Below the pieces are notes generated by a model that saw nothing but the letters and a program-made list of their open reading frames with translations, made no database searches and was not told the DNA's origin. Of a stretch of 41,934 nt of DNA, positions 1-6,949 are shown piece after piece. The stretch covers positions 1 to 41,934 of IMG/VR virus record IMGVR_UViG_3300022841_000027. One strand, written 5' to 3'. Each line of letters begins with the position of its first letter. Position 1 is the first letter of the stretch. The stretch comes from a virus. The position numbers and the translations under genes are program-made.

Positions 1-107
1 ACGTGGGGGGTTTTAATCACGCCCGTCAAATCAAACCAATGCGTTTGAGTTGGGTCAAGGCCAGCATCAACTACAAGGCTGACCATTTCCCTAATCAAAG
101 GTGTCAT
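1..107 (-). CDS. Partial hypothetical protein (N-terminal 35 residues)
   Basis: The start codon at 107-105 is preceded by GGAG with 6-nt spacing, and the frame stays open to the left edge, so only the first 35 residues are visible (beginning MTPLIREMVS). It lies 3 nt after the stop of the Cys-rich gene and continues the same leftward operon. There is too little sequence to assign a family. Confidence 0.6.
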   Translation of the reverse strand, partial: MTPLIREMVSLVVDAGLDPTQTHWFDLTGVIKTPH

Positions 108-110
108 GTC

Positions 111-269
111 TTACTCCTCGTTGTCCAAAAACTCGTCCTGCTCATCAGGGCGCATCTCGGCAAATGTTTGAAAGTGGTTCTCACCACAGCATTGGAACCG
201 TGCATTTACCTCGCACCCGCAGTAGCAGCAGTACTGCGTACCGTCTGTCATCATTTCTTCTCGTGTCAT
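111..269 (-). CDS. Small cysteine-rich protein, putative zinc ribbon (52 aa)
   Basis: This 52-residue ORF starts with an ATG that overlaps the stop of the upstream gene (ATGA junction), which suggests translational coupling. Residues 14-28 hold six cysteines (CCYCGC, then CC about ten residues later) and a histidine follows at about 32, a spacing compatible with one structural zinc site. The C-terminal third is strongly acidic. The upstream gene's last codons supply no strong Shine-Dalgarno sequence. The zinc-binding idea is inference. Similar tiny zinc-ribbon-like proteins are common in phage early operons, where they often act as host-binding adaptors. Confidence 0.65.
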   Translation of the reverse strand: MTREEMMTDGTQYCCYCGCEVNARFQCCGENHFQTFAEMRPDEQDEFLDNEE

Positions 270-751
270 TTCACTTTCTCCTTGGCCACAATAGGCGTGG
301 CACGTTTGTGTTTAATGGTCTCGTAAATATGGTGCAGGGCATTCTCCATGTCCTTCACCGTTATCACCTCCAGCTGCGCGTCGTGCAACTCCATTGCCTC
401 GTTCAGCGCCGCCATCTCCTCGGACTTCATGATGAACTTCCCAGTGTCCGCGCCACGCGCACCAAGCGAGCGCAACGCCTGCATGCCAGCCTTAACCAGC
501 GGGCCGTGCTCCTCAACGTCACCAAAGCCTTTCTTGTACAGCGTCTCCGTCATGTTTAAAGCGGCAATCAGCACGTCAATGGTCTTGCGGTCGGCCCTTC
601 CCTGAGTCGTCGTGGCCAATGCTGCGTGGTTCTTTAGCTTTAAGTCAATAAGTATGGAGCCGTGCGCCGCCACCGGAGTCAGACTCTCAATGACATACTC
701 CATGGGATTAAGGCGCACGCCCTTGGGCCTGTAGCTGCTGCGCTTACGCAT
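266..751 (-). CDS. Conserved phage/prophage hypothetical protein (161 aa)
   Basis: I chose ATG at 751 rather than the in-frame TTG at 757 because the resulting N-terminus (MRKRSSYRPKGV) matches, from memory, a family found in phages and prophages of Betaproteobacteria. The start lies 8 nt inside the upstream gene and the stop overlaps the next start, so it is embedded in the operon. The sequence is soluble, with a very basic N-terminus and a helical C-terminal half that includes the family-like segment ELHDAQLEVITVKDMENAL. No catalytic motif is visible and the function is unknown. The pairing with the 61-residue gene upstream also appears, in my recollection, in related phages. Confidence 0.75.
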   Translation of the reverse strand: MRKRSSYRPKGVRLNPMEYVIESLTPVAAHGSILIDLKLKNHAALATTTQGRADRKTIDVLIAALNMTETLYKKGFGDVEEHGPLVKAGMQALRSLGARGADTGKFIMKSEEMAALNEAMELHDAQLEVITVKDMENALHHIYETIKHKRATPIVAKEKVK

Positions 752-929
752 TGTCAAACCAATATCTAATACGCTCCATAAACGTCATTGGTTTACCAAG
801 CAGGGCACGTTGTATGCGTAACTCTGTGGTGCTCATCTCTACACCTCTGACTGGCACGACGTACTTGCTACCGATGACTACTTTGCCAGTGTTAAATGGT
901 AAGCGGCTTAACTCTTCCGGTGCGGTCAT
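744..929 (-). CDS. Small hypothetical protein of the early operon (61 aa)
   Basis: This 61-residue protein starts at ATG 929 behind AAAGGA. It contains LPFNTGKVVIG near the N-terminus and an aromatic C-terminus (MERIRYWFDNA). The LPF-TGKV-IG segment resembles a family of short proteins found next to the 161-residue gene in betaproteobacterial phages, a match from memory that I could not verify. It starts 3 nt after the upstream stop and overlaps the next gene by 8 nt, so it is almost certainly co-translated. Its function is unknown. Confidence 0.7.
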   Translation of the reverse strand: MTAPEELSRLPFNTGKVVIGSKYVVPVRGVEMSTTELRIQRALLGKPMTFMERIRYWFDNA

Positions 930-932
930 GGC

Positions 933-1448
933 TCAGTCCTTTCCAAACACAGCGGCCAACTCGTCGTACACGGCCCGGGCTTGGCGTAGCGTTAGGTGTT
1001 CCACAATCTCTGCGGCTGGCGTAGTAAAGTCCATTTTGAACATAGCCTCTCGCTTAGATGCTGTAGGTGTAAGTGCCTGCGGAGCTGTGAGCTTTGCCCT
1101 GCTCTTCTTAGCGACCTTTACTGAGCGGTGATACTCTGGGTATAAGCAGGCGTATCTGTTCGTGGCGTAGCCGTAGATGGTATTCGCCTTGGCACTGGAC
1201 ATTAGCCCTCGCCTAGCCAACTGACCTAAAACTGCAGATGAGTCTTTAGCCCACTTAATTCCGCGAGCTTCTAGTTCGTCGCGCGCATCAACGCCAGTCA
1301 TACTGCCATGGGCCCTAATCATGTTGAACATGTACTCAGTGTTTGTGAGTGCTGTTTTTTCTATCTCGGCTGTCGATTCCACGTCACCGCTGTCGTCAAA
1401 TTTCCAAGTGCCGATAGCCCCAGTAAGGGCTTCTTTAAGTGCTGTCAT
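933..1448 (-). CDS. Putative winged-helix-like DNA-binding protein (171 aa)
   Basis: ATG at 1448 follows AGGAG at good spacing. Residues about 30-100 read like a small helix-turn-helix module: a helix (TEYMFNMIRAHG), then GVDARDELEARGI, then SAVLGQLARRGLM, then a Tyr-rich hairpin (YGYATNRYACLY). This is the pattern of winged-helix domains in which a beta wing follows the recognition helix. The C-terminal half is basic. No close family is recognised, so DNA binding is inference from the fold-like pattern. Its place downstream in the early operon would suit a regulator of the early-to-late switch, but nothing in the sequence proves that. Confidence 0.7.
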   Translation of the reverse strand: MTALKEALTGAIGTWKFDDSGDVESTAEIEKTALTNTEYMFNMIRAHGSMTGVDARDELEARGIKWAKDSSAVLGQLARRGLMSSAKANTIYGYATNRYACLYPEYHRSVKVAKKSRAKLTAPQALTPTASKREAMFKMDFTTPAAEIVEHLTLRQARAVYDELAAVFGKD

Positions 1449-1461
1449 AGTGTTCTCCTAA

Positions 1462-2133
1462 TCAAGATATTTTGCTCGCCACTGCTGCTGCAGTAAGCGC
1501 ATCGAAGTCTATATTCTCAATAACTTCCTTACTCTTAGCTGACTTGTCTACCTTTCGGTCGAGTCTTTCTAGGTCGCTTACGTGTATGTACATGCGAACC
1601 GCTGGGTAAATTTTTACAGCCTCGTTGAGCGTTGAGCACTTTGCTAAGAACTCCGACACCTTAGTACTTACTCCCTCCCACCTTTTACGTATGCTCAACC
1701 TAGCCTCGCAGTTTTTTACAGCTTGCCGTAACTCCGCTACTCCAATGATGTGGTCAGGTATCTCAGCTAACTCGGCTACTGTAATTTTGGGGATTTGGCC
1801 TCCGTATCTTTCCGCTGTCGGACGAATAAAAGCGCTGCGCATATCGAAAAGACTTATGCTGTGCAGTTGCAGTACGCCAGAATCATCGCCAGCCTCATCC
1901 GTAACGAGGATGTCGCTGATCTCTACTCTACGTATCCAACCATCTGGCATCTCTTTAATGAGGTGCATTTTGTCAGTGCCCCACGCTATTCTGTTGTACA
2001 GATCACTGGCGTCTACCCCAGATACTTTGAAATCTTTTTCTAAAAACAAACTAAGTAACTCTTTTTCTCGCATGGTATTTACTATGCCTTCGGTTCTTTT
2101 AGTAAGTTCTTTTGTAATTTTTACTGTTGCCAT
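1462..2133 (-). CDS. Hypothetical early protein (223 aa)
   Basis: ATG at 2133 is preceded by GGAG. The 223-residue product is soluble, with mixed charge and a Lys/Arg-rich N-terminus (KITKELTKRTEG). It shows no transmembrane segment, Walker motif or zinc cluster, and I do not recognise it. It lies between the tiny 50-residue gene and the putative winged-helix gene with 13-20 nt gaps and separate ribosome binding sites, so it is a normal member of the leftward operon. It could be a partner of the AAA+/VWA pair just upstream, but this rests on position alone. Confidence 0.75.
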   Translation of the reverse strand: MATVKITKELTKRTEGIVNTMREKELLSLFLEKDFKVSGVDASDLYNRIAWGTDKMHLIKEMPDGWIRRVEISDILVTDEAGDDSGVLQLHSISLFDMRSAFIRPTAERYGGQIPKITVAELAEIPDHIIGVAELRQAVKNCEARLSIRKRWEGVSTKVSEFLAKCSTLNEAVKIYPAVRMYIHVSDLERLDRKVDKSAKSKEVIENIDFDALTAAAVASKIS

Positions 2134-2152
2134 GGTAGGTTCTCCTTAGTTG

Positions 2153-2305
2153 TTACTTGGTTTCCGGCTTGATCGCATCTCGAAGTGCGTCACGCTCCTC
2201 TTGCGGTGCGTCTTCGCGAAGTGCTACGTAGCACTGAGCTATTAGCTGATCGTATGTTTTTACTAGGTCGTTTAGTTGCGTTGTAAGTGATTGTTCAGTA
2301 GCCAT
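2153..2305 (-). CDS. Small helical acidic protein (50 aa)
   Basis: The 51-codon ORF fits exactly between its neighbours. It starts with ATG at 2305, has TTTGGAG about 6 nt upstream, and begins 3 nt after the VWA gene's stop. The product (MATEQSLTTQLNDLVKTYDQ onward) is Gln/Glu/Asp-rich and predicted almost wholly helical, with no membrane segment or cysteine cluster (one Cys). The clean Shine-Dalgarno sequence, gap-filling position and operon strand argue that it is real. The function is unknown. It could be an adaptor of the VWA protein encoded immediately upstream. Confidence 0.7.
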   Translation of the reverse strand: MATEQSLTTQLNDLVKTYDQLIAQCYVALREDAPQEERDALRDAIKPETK

Positions 2306-2308
2306 TTT

Positions 2309-3418
2309 TTACTCCAAAGAAAAGTGAATGTTGTCGCCGTATGGCGCTTCGATGTCGCTGGAAATACACCAGACAACGGGGTAAGTCGGGGCTTTCGACG
2401 TGTTGAAGTCCGTGTAGCCGTCAGTGAGACACACGAATACTTCCGGTGAAATCCCCTCCTTGTCTAGGTAGTCGAAGCCTGACTCCATGTCAGTGCCCCC
2501 GCCGCTGTAGAACTCCAGTGCGAACTCCTCGCCCTGCTCAAACACTACGTGCTTTACAACACTTGAGTCTGTGTACAAGACGTGAACTCGCTCCGGCGAA
2601 CACTGCTCTACTATACGAGTCATGTGGCTGTTGTAGTAATCTAACTCGCGCTTTGTGATCGAGCCGGACACATCGACCTGCAGTACGAACTCTCCCATGG
2701 TCGCTATCTTGCCAACGCTAGGCAGGTACACATCAGTAAACCTGCGGTTAGGTCGTGCCCATGAGTAGTCACCCTTGGTGAATGCAATCATGTAGCGCTC
2801 TAGTACGTCGTACCAAGGCACCCGCACATCCAGTAGCTCAGTCACAATTTTGTCTAGGCCAGCCGTCATCTTTCCCTGTGCTTTGGCAGCCTGTGCTGCT
2901 TGTGCTACTTCCACACGAGTCTCAGCGTCGATCTGCGATGCCTCCTCGGAACTGAGGGGGTCGCCTCGCTCTATGATGTCATCACCGATACCGCCGGGGC
3001 CTGAGCCGCTACCGTCTGGCTGATCTGGTAACCCGTCGTAGATAGCGTCTACCGTGCGGTCTTTGGAGCCGGGCATGTCTACGCAACCGTCGACGAACTC
3101 GCCGATGTCCGCTGCCTTGAGCATGTCGTTAATCCATGCGTCACCGGCTGTGTTCCAGCGCTTGGCTTGGCGGGTGCCGCGACGTAGCGAGTGCTGACCG
3201 ATAACGTGACCTACCTCATGGCACAGTACGAACACTAGCTGATCGACCGACAGGCTCTCTACGAACTCTGGGTTGTAGTAAATCTGCCCGCGCTGATCGA
3301 CTGCGGCGGTCTTGATGGTGTTGTCCTCGATGAGCTTGCGCTTCATGAGTATGGATGCGAAGAACGGATGCTGTGACACAACCGATACTTTGGCGCGGTC
3401 TAACTTGGTTACTGCCAT
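2309..3418 (-). CDS. VWA-like metallopeptidase-type protein (DUF2201 family), partner of the AAA+ ATPase
   Basis: The 369-residue protein has two recognisable parts. The N-terminal half carries a zinc-peptidase-type HEXXH motif (HEVGH, residues 67-71), followed by a WN-A-DAWIND segment at 88-98 as in DUF2201_N proteins. Then comes a Gly/Pro/Ser-rich linker (about 131-145). The C-terminal half is a von Willebrand A-like domain with a MIDAS motif DVSGS at 249-253. Proteins of this family are usually encoded next to MoxR-type AAA+ ATPases, as seen here two genes away (4341-5345). The pair is expected to form a chaperone or remodelling machine in the cytoplasm. Proteolytic activity is unproven, because many DUF2201 members are known only by sequence. 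The start is supported by AAGGAG. Confidence 0.88.
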   Translation of the reverse strand: MAVTKLDRAKVSVVSQHPFFASILMKRKLIEDNTIKTAAVDQRGQIYYNPEFVESLSVDQLVFVLCHEVGHVIGQHSLRRGTRQAKRWNTAGDAWINDMLKAADIGEFVDGCVDMPGSKDRTVDAIYDGLPDQPDGSGSGPGGIGDDIIERGDPLSSEEASQIDAETRVEVAQAAQAAKAQGKMTAGLDKIVTELLDVRVPWYDVLERYMIAFTKGDYSWARPNRRFTDVYLPSVGKIATMGEFVLQVDVSGSITKRELDYYNSHMTRIVEQCSPERVHVLYTDSSVVKHVVFEQGEEFALEFYSGGGTDMESGFDYLDKEGISPEVFVCLTDGYTDFNTSKAPTYPVVWCISSDIEAPYGDNIHFSLE

Positions 3419-3430
3419 GGTGAATTCTCC

Positions 3431-4312
3431 TTATGAAAACATTGACATCTTTGATGCTACTTCCGCTAACTTACTGCGAGCTTGCTCTCTGGCATGCGCA
3501 CTTCCCTTGATAATCTCCACGTTATCTAAGTAACCCTTGGCTACGTCCTCCAACAAGGCAATCTCAGCCAACAACTCAGGCGTGGGGGACAGTGACAGCT
3601 GGCGGGCTAACTTACACCCGTCGATTACGTTCTCTACCAGACTGTTGTGGAAGCGCTCGCCCTTCTCACCTCGGTACTCGGCCAGCCTGTCTACCAGTGT
3701 CTTGATCGGCTTGAGCATGCGCTGTAGCGTATCGGTGTTGGCCATCAGTGCGGCCTCTTCCTCCGAGCGGCGGAACGATGCTAGGTCGTCTTCGGACAAG
3801 TCAAACAAAAAGTGTGACTCGCAAGGCATGGGCTGAAAGCGTAGGTCAATTGACATTGATTGTGCAAACTCCTGCGCCAATGGGTAATCAAGGGAGCTAG
3901 CCCTTACCCGCCCTGTGAACGTAGAACTGTTACGGTACGCCACGTCGTCGTCTACTAAGCTGGTGTACTGCGGCATGTAGGCGTCCAGTAGCTTGTCTGC
4001 CTTAGCTATTAGGTGTCGCATCTCCTCGGTGTAGTTTATATACCGCTCCGAAGGCAGCAGTCGGGGGCCTCCATCTATATACGGTAGTGTGTTGGTCTTG
4101 TGGTACTGGTACACCTCGTTGTACGCCGCCATGATTTGGCGAACTGGTGAGGCGGGCTGCTTGAACAACTTGGTCAGTACAGTCAGAGACTTGTCATTCT
4201 CTTGTGTTTGTAAGGTTCGCGTAAGGTACTCATCGCGCTTGGTCAATGAGACTCTACGTGTAGTGAGCTTCACAAGCATGGCCTTGTCTGCTAGTTTGGT
4301 ATGTGTTGTCAT
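3431..4312 (-). CDS. Hypothetical protein between the AAA+ and VWA genes (293 aa)
   Basis: ATG at 4312 follows AAGGAT. The product is a mainly helical soluble protein with a basic N-terminus, a Tyr-rich central segment (ERYINYTEEMRHL) and a long helical C-terminal third ending KLAEVASKMSMFS. No motif of known function was seen. Its place between the AAA+ ATPase (28 nt upstream) and the VWA/HEXXH protein (12 nt downstream) suggests that the three are made together. It may be a substrate, adaptor or third subunit of that machine. This is an inference from gene order only. Confidence 0.8.
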   Translation of the reverse strand: MTTHTKLADKAMLVKLTTRRVSLTKRDEYLTRTLQTQENDKSLTVLTKLFKQPASPVRQIMAAYNEVYQYHKTNTLPYIDGGPRLLPSERYINYTEEMRHLIAKADKLLDAYMPQYTSLVDDDVAYRNSSTFTGRVRASSLDYPLAQEFAQSMSIDLRFQPMPCESHFLFDLSEDDLASFRRSEEEAALMANTDTLQRMLKPIKTLVDRLAEYRGEKGERFHNSLVENVIDGCKLARQLSLSPTPELLAEIALLEDVAKGYLDNVEIIKGSAHAREQARSKLAEVASKMSMFS

Positions 4313-4340
4313 GGTTAGTTATCCTTTAGTGTGTAGGTTG

Positions 4341-5345
4341 TTACATCAATACTTCTGCGTTACGTGAGGCCCACTCGATAAAGCTGCGGGTGCGGCGTAC
4401 ATCTGGTGTTTTACGAATCGCGTCCTTGGTACACATCACATCGAACTCACGCGGCAAGCGGGCTGTGTATTTAGTAACTCGGTCGAAGTTGTCCTTGGTG
4501 GCCTTGTTAGCCAGTGCACCAGTCAGGGCGAACAGCGTAGCTGGGTCAGTCGGAACTTCTGCTGTATCTGGCGACAACAATACAGAATCAACGTCTGGGA
4601 GCGAAGCGTATATCTTGCGGAACCCTGTGTACTCAGCGGCTGCGCCCTCACCTACCTCGCCAGCTACGTTGTCGTAGAACAAGTCTTTAGCCAGTGACTC
4701 AGGAATCAGGTTAACCCGCTCCCATGTACGAGGCGTGGGGTTGGCGAAGCGGTTGGCGTCGAAGTCAGACAACAGCCCGGGTCGGAAGCGTAGGAACTGA
4801 ATCAGTACTGGGTCAATGTCGTTATCCAGCGCCCACACTGTCCAGTCGTCGATGTTCTCCGAGAAGTCAAATCGTCGTGTACGCCCTGCCAGCTTGCTGG
4901 TTATCCGGTTGGCTCCTGACTTGTCCTCGGTGCGGTTACCTGTGGCGATGATGAACAGCTGGTCGGACAACTGCAAGTTACCAGCGCGGCGGTCGTAAAT
5001 CACACTGCACAGCGCGTTCTGCATGGGGACAGGCGCGTCAGATAATTCCTCCAGAATGAGTGCTGATTTTCCTACTCCACTGCGCAGGTTGTAGAACTCC
5101 TCGGGTGGCGTCCAGCGTGTGAACTCACCCTTGTTACTGGGCGTGCCCATTACGTCCACTGGGTCGCGCAGTGATGCGGTGAACTCTACTACTCGCTCCG
5201 GCGGTATGTCCAGCGAGGCGATTACTTCACGGGCGCAGGCTGACTTACCGCCGCCGGGCGCACCTAGGATAAACGGCACGACCACGTTACCGCGTGGGGC
5301 CTTGAACTGTTCGATGATGGATGTTTTGATGTTCTGATATTTCAT
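4341..5345 (-). CDS. MoxR-type AAA+ ATPase
   Basis: The 334-residue protein has a Walker A motif (GAPGGGKS, residues 28-35), a Walker B-like strand with two acidic residues (LILEE, about 96-100) and a sensor-1 region (ATGNRTED). These are followed by the arginine-rich KLAGRTRRFDF segment typical of MoxR/RavA-like ATPases. The length is near the family's usual ~300-350 residues. MoxR ATPases work with VWA-domain partners to remodel or insert cofactors into proteins, and a VWA/HEXXH protein lies in the same operon at 2309-3418. The start at 5345 has AAAGGA upstream. In a phage the target is unknown. Virion assembly, a host factor or replication are all possible. Confidence 0.9.
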   Translation of the reverse strand: MKYQNIKTSIIEQFKAPRGNVVVPFILGAPGGGKSACAREVIASLDIPPERVVEFTASLRDPVDVMGTPSNKGEFTRWTPPEEFYNLRSGVGKSALILEELSDAPVPMQNALCSVIYDRRAGNLQLSDQLFIIATGNRTEDKSGANRITSKLAGRTRRFDFSENIDDWTVWALDNDIDPVLIQFLRFRPGLLSDFDANRFANPTPRTWERVNLIPESLAKDLFYDNVAGEVGEGAAAEYTGFRKIYASLPDVDSVLLSPDTAEVPTDPATLFALTGALANKATKDNFDRVTKYTARLPREFDVMCTKDAIRKTPDVRRTRSFIEWASRNAEVLM

Positions 5346-5421
5346 GATGGTTTCCTTTGGTTGTTATGTGTTCTATATTTACTTACAGGGTTCATTGTTA
5401 TTGTGTAAGCTGACAGGCGGC

Positions 5422-5508
5422 TTACGGTCGCCATACAAACATGTCCAGTGCAAGTACCACTATGGCAACTGCGTAGACAAGTAAAGTAATTCTGGTTAGC
5501 GTGTTCAT
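5422..5508 (-). CDS. Tiny single-pass membrane peptide (28 aa)
   Basis: A 29-codon ORF starts with ATG at 5508 behind a perfect AGGAG (AGGAGAAACGAC then ATG). The product is essentially one transmembrane helix (TLLVYAVAIVVLALDMFV) flanked by Arg on both sides. It sits in an otherwise gene-free gap of about 190 bp on the operon strand. The strong ribosome site plus a clean hydrophobic segment make it credible despite its size. A role at the inner membrane early in infection, such as modifying host membrane or excluding other phages, is conjecture. Confidence 0.55.
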   Translation of the reverse strand: MNTLTRITLLVYAVAIVVLALDMFVWRP

Positions 5509-5532
5509 GTCGTTTCTCCTAGGTTGTGCGGC

Positions 5533-5715
5533 TCATATTCCCTCCGTCGAGTGAGTTACCTGTTGGCCGTTTTTCTCGGCCAACACCACTGTGACCATGT
5601 GCTGCTTGGACTTCGGTGGCCGTAGTTGAGCAATGGCTGTTTTTTGTGCTTCATAGGAGGTGTCGGCATATACCTCGATTTGCTTGCCGTTGTAAAAAGC
5701 AATGTATCCGTTCAT
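5533..5715 (-). CDS. Conserved small phage protein, MNGYIAFYNGK type (60 aa)
   Basis: I placed the start at ATG 5715 because GCGGAG sits 5-6 nt upstream and it overlaps the upstream stop (ATGA). A longer in-frame ATG at 5757 lacks a ribosome site and would overlap the upstream gene extensively. The protein begins MNGYIAFYNGKQIEVYADTS and continues with YEAQKTAIAQL. Short proteins with this beta-beta-helix pattern recur in phages and plasmids with unknown function. Soluble, no cysteines. Confidence 0.75.
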   Translation of the reverse strand: MNGYIAFYNGKQIEVYADTSYEAQKTAIAQLRPPKSKQHMVTVVLAEKNGQQVTHSTEGI

Positions 5716-5909
5716 GTCATCTCCGCTTGAATTGGTTGGGCATCGGTGCATATGCACACAATGCGCTCAAAACGTGGTGCGCCCTCAAGCGTGTGAACTG
5801 TGACGTTCTTGCCTGTGTGGGTGTAGCTTTCTACTCGCATGGGCTTGCCATGCACTTCGATGATTTGCCCGATGCTGTATTGGGCTTTTGGGATAAATGC
5901 GAATTTCAT
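5712..5909 (-). CDS. Small beta-rich hypothetical protein (65 aa)
   Basis: ATG at 5909 follows TTTGGAG. The product (MKFAFIPKAQYSIGQIIEVH onward) is a string of predicted beta-strands, like a small SH3- or OB-like barrel, with two cysteines near the C-terminus (IVCICTD). It overlaps the next gene's start by 4 nt. Its function is unknown. Confidence 0.72.
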   Translation of the reverse strand: MKFAFIPKAQYSIGQIIEVHGKPMRVESYTHTGKNVTVHTLEGAPRFERIVCICTDAQPIQAEMT

Positions 5910-5926
5910 CTGAGTTCTCCAAAGGT

Positions 5927-6022
5927 TTAATGATTAAGCGGTTCTATCGGTTCATCAACGTCTGACTGCGTGTAGCCAGACAGGATTTCAGGGCGGTACT
6001 GTGCCAGCGGCTCCGCCCTCAT
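5927..6022 (-). CDS. Possible overlapping micro-ORF (31 aa)
   Basis: In the gap between the 65-residue gene and the 51-residue gene, an ATG at 6022 opens a 31-residue frame (MRAEPLAQYRPEILSGYTQS onward) that ends at 5927. Its first third overlaps the end of the 51-residue gene in another frame. No strong Shine-Dalgarno sequence is present. It could be a translationally coupled micro-protein or a C-terminal extension reached by frameshifting near 5990-6022. It could also be chance. It fills an otherwise empty stretch and its residue composition is protein-like, but the support is weak. Confidence 0.3.
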   Translation of the reverse strand: MRAEPLAQYRPEILSGYTQSDVDEPIEPLNH

Positions 6023-6143
6023 AGGCGTCCATCGCATCGGCTATCAGCCATGCGCCTATGTCACTAGGGCTTACACCCCTGCCCAACTCCTCTTGTATGT
6101 ACTCTGCGATGTATTGGGCTTGTTTTAGTTGCTCGTTTGTCAT
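5988..6143 (-). CDS. Small acidic helical protein (51 aa)
   Basis: The ATG at 6143 overlaps the stop of the upstream gene (ATGA), and the upstream gene's last codons provide TTGGGAGAAACAGA as ribosome site. The product (MTNEQLKQAQYIAEYIQEEL onward) is helical and acidic with a WLIADAMDAYEGG segment. No recognised family. Position and coupling support it as real. Confidence 0.65.
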   Translation of the reverse strand: MTNEQLKQAQYIAEYIQEELGRGVSPSDIGAWLIADAMDAYEGGAAGTVPP

Positions 6144-6319
6144 TCTGTTTCTCCCAATTCGCACCGCAGGATGCGGCAGGTCTCGTATATGTGCCCGTTG
6201 ACTTCGTCCGAGTCAACGCCGTAGGTGTCTATGGTCTCCTCGTAGTGGGTTTCTTCGGCGTCCTGCAGGTAGTTGATTACCCGCTCCAATAGTTCTTTGC
6301 TAACTACTACTTGTGTCAT
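6140..6319 (-). CDS. Small acidic hypothetical protein (59 aa)
   Basis: The ATG at 6319 is preceded by AAGGAGACGAC. The product (MTQVVVSKELLERVINYLQD onward) is helical and strongly acidic, with a YEETIDTYGVDSDEVNGHIY centre and two cysteines near the C-terminus (TCRILRCE). It overlaps the next gene by 4 nt. The function is unknown. Small acidic early proteins of phages often bind host enzymes or nucleic-acid-binding proteins, but no specific target is indicated. Confidence 0.68.
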   Translation of the reverse strand: MTQVVVSKELLERVINYLQDAEETHYEETIDTYGVDSDEVNGHIYETCRILRCELGETE

Positions 6320-6328
6320 GTCGTCTCC

Positions 6329-6502
6329 TTAGTCGGTTATGTCAATACTGTTTACTTGCCAGTCGGCGTCGTCTGAAATGCCATAGGATTCGCCTGACTC
6401 TAGTTCCTCCCATGCCAAATCTTCGGCCTCCTCTTGTGTGTTGGCCTCTACGACTATCGTCACATACGATGTGCGCTTCAGTTCTACGGCGTAGTTTTTC
6501 AT
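6329..6502 (-). CDS. Small acidic beta-alpha protein (57 aa)
   Basis: I chose ATG 6502 because GGAGATGAC lies directly before it. The longer frame to 6565 has no ribosome site. The protein (MKNYAVELKRTSYVTIVVEA, then QEEAEDLAWEELESGESYG) follows a beta-beta-helix plan, in which a helix of the A-x-EEA type follows V-V-EA. This plan is seen in widespread phage/plasmid DpnD-PcfM-like small proteins. That resemblance is pattern-level only. No enzymatic motif. Confidence 0.68.
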   Translation of the reverse strand: MKNYAVELKRTSYVTIVVEANTQEEAEDLAWEELESGESYGISDDADWQVNSIDITD

Positions 6503-6531
6503 GTCATCTCCAATGTTTCGGTTGGTTGGTT

Positions 6532-6783
6532 TTAACTGTGGAATCCGTAGTGGTCTTCGTGCCATACTGCACCAATTACGTATCCTCGCTCGCCTTCAGC
6601 GGTTATATACACCGCCGTCAATTCGTCCTTGCTATCGGAGAATATGTTTACCTCTGGGAATGTTAGATTCCATGTAGATAAGTAGCCAATTGCCTTTTCG
6701 AATTCGGCTCGGTTTGTGTTTCCAATTACGTTTGTAATATCCACAGCGTTCATGTTCAGGTTTACTTTGCGTGATTCGGTCAT
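6532..6783 (-). CDS. Small hypothetical protein (83 aa)
   Basis: Start at ATG 6783 with GGAGAAACGAC upstream. The longer open frame to 6945 overlaps the membrane-peptide gene and lacks a ribosome site. The product (MTESRKVNLNMNAVDITNVI onward) ends in an aromatic, histidine-containing tail (AVWHEDHYGFHS). Soluble, no known domain. Confidence 0.68.
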   Translation of the reverse strand: MTESRKVNLNMNAVDITNVIGNTNRAEFEKAIGYLSTWNLTFPEVNIFSDSKDELTAVYITAEGERGYVIGAVWHEDHYGFHS

Positions 6784-6794
6784 GTCGTTTCTCC

Positions 6795-6917
6795 TTACTT
6801 GGTTAATACGTCGAAGTATGTTGCCAGCGCAACAACGCCGGATACTATTAGTATGATGTAGGTCAGTAGTGCGAACAGTTTGTTGTCCCTGTTTCGCTGG
6901 TCTTGGTGTGTTGTCAC
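6795..6917 (-). CDS. Small single-pass membrane protein with GTG start (40 aa)
   Basis: A 41-codon frame starts with GTG at 6917 behind GGAG (8-nt spacing). The N-terminus is hydrophilic (TTHQDQRNRDNK) and is followed by one transmembrane helix of about 22 residues (LFALLTYIILIVSGVVALAT) and a short tail. It exactly fills the gap between two neighbours, 11 nt from the next gene. It is the second one-helix membrane peptide in this operon (see 5422-5508). The function is unknown. Confidence 0.55.
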   Translation of the reverse strand: MTTHQDQRNRDNKLFALLTYIILIVSGVVALATYFDVLTK

Positions 6918-6949
6918 GGTGAGTGCTCCATGAGTGCTGGCGCACTCGG

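Noticed and set aside
101-559. Plus-strand open frame of 152 codons over the first leftward genes
   Set aside because: It is antisense to tightly packed ORFs with overlaps and ribosome sites. Shadow frame.
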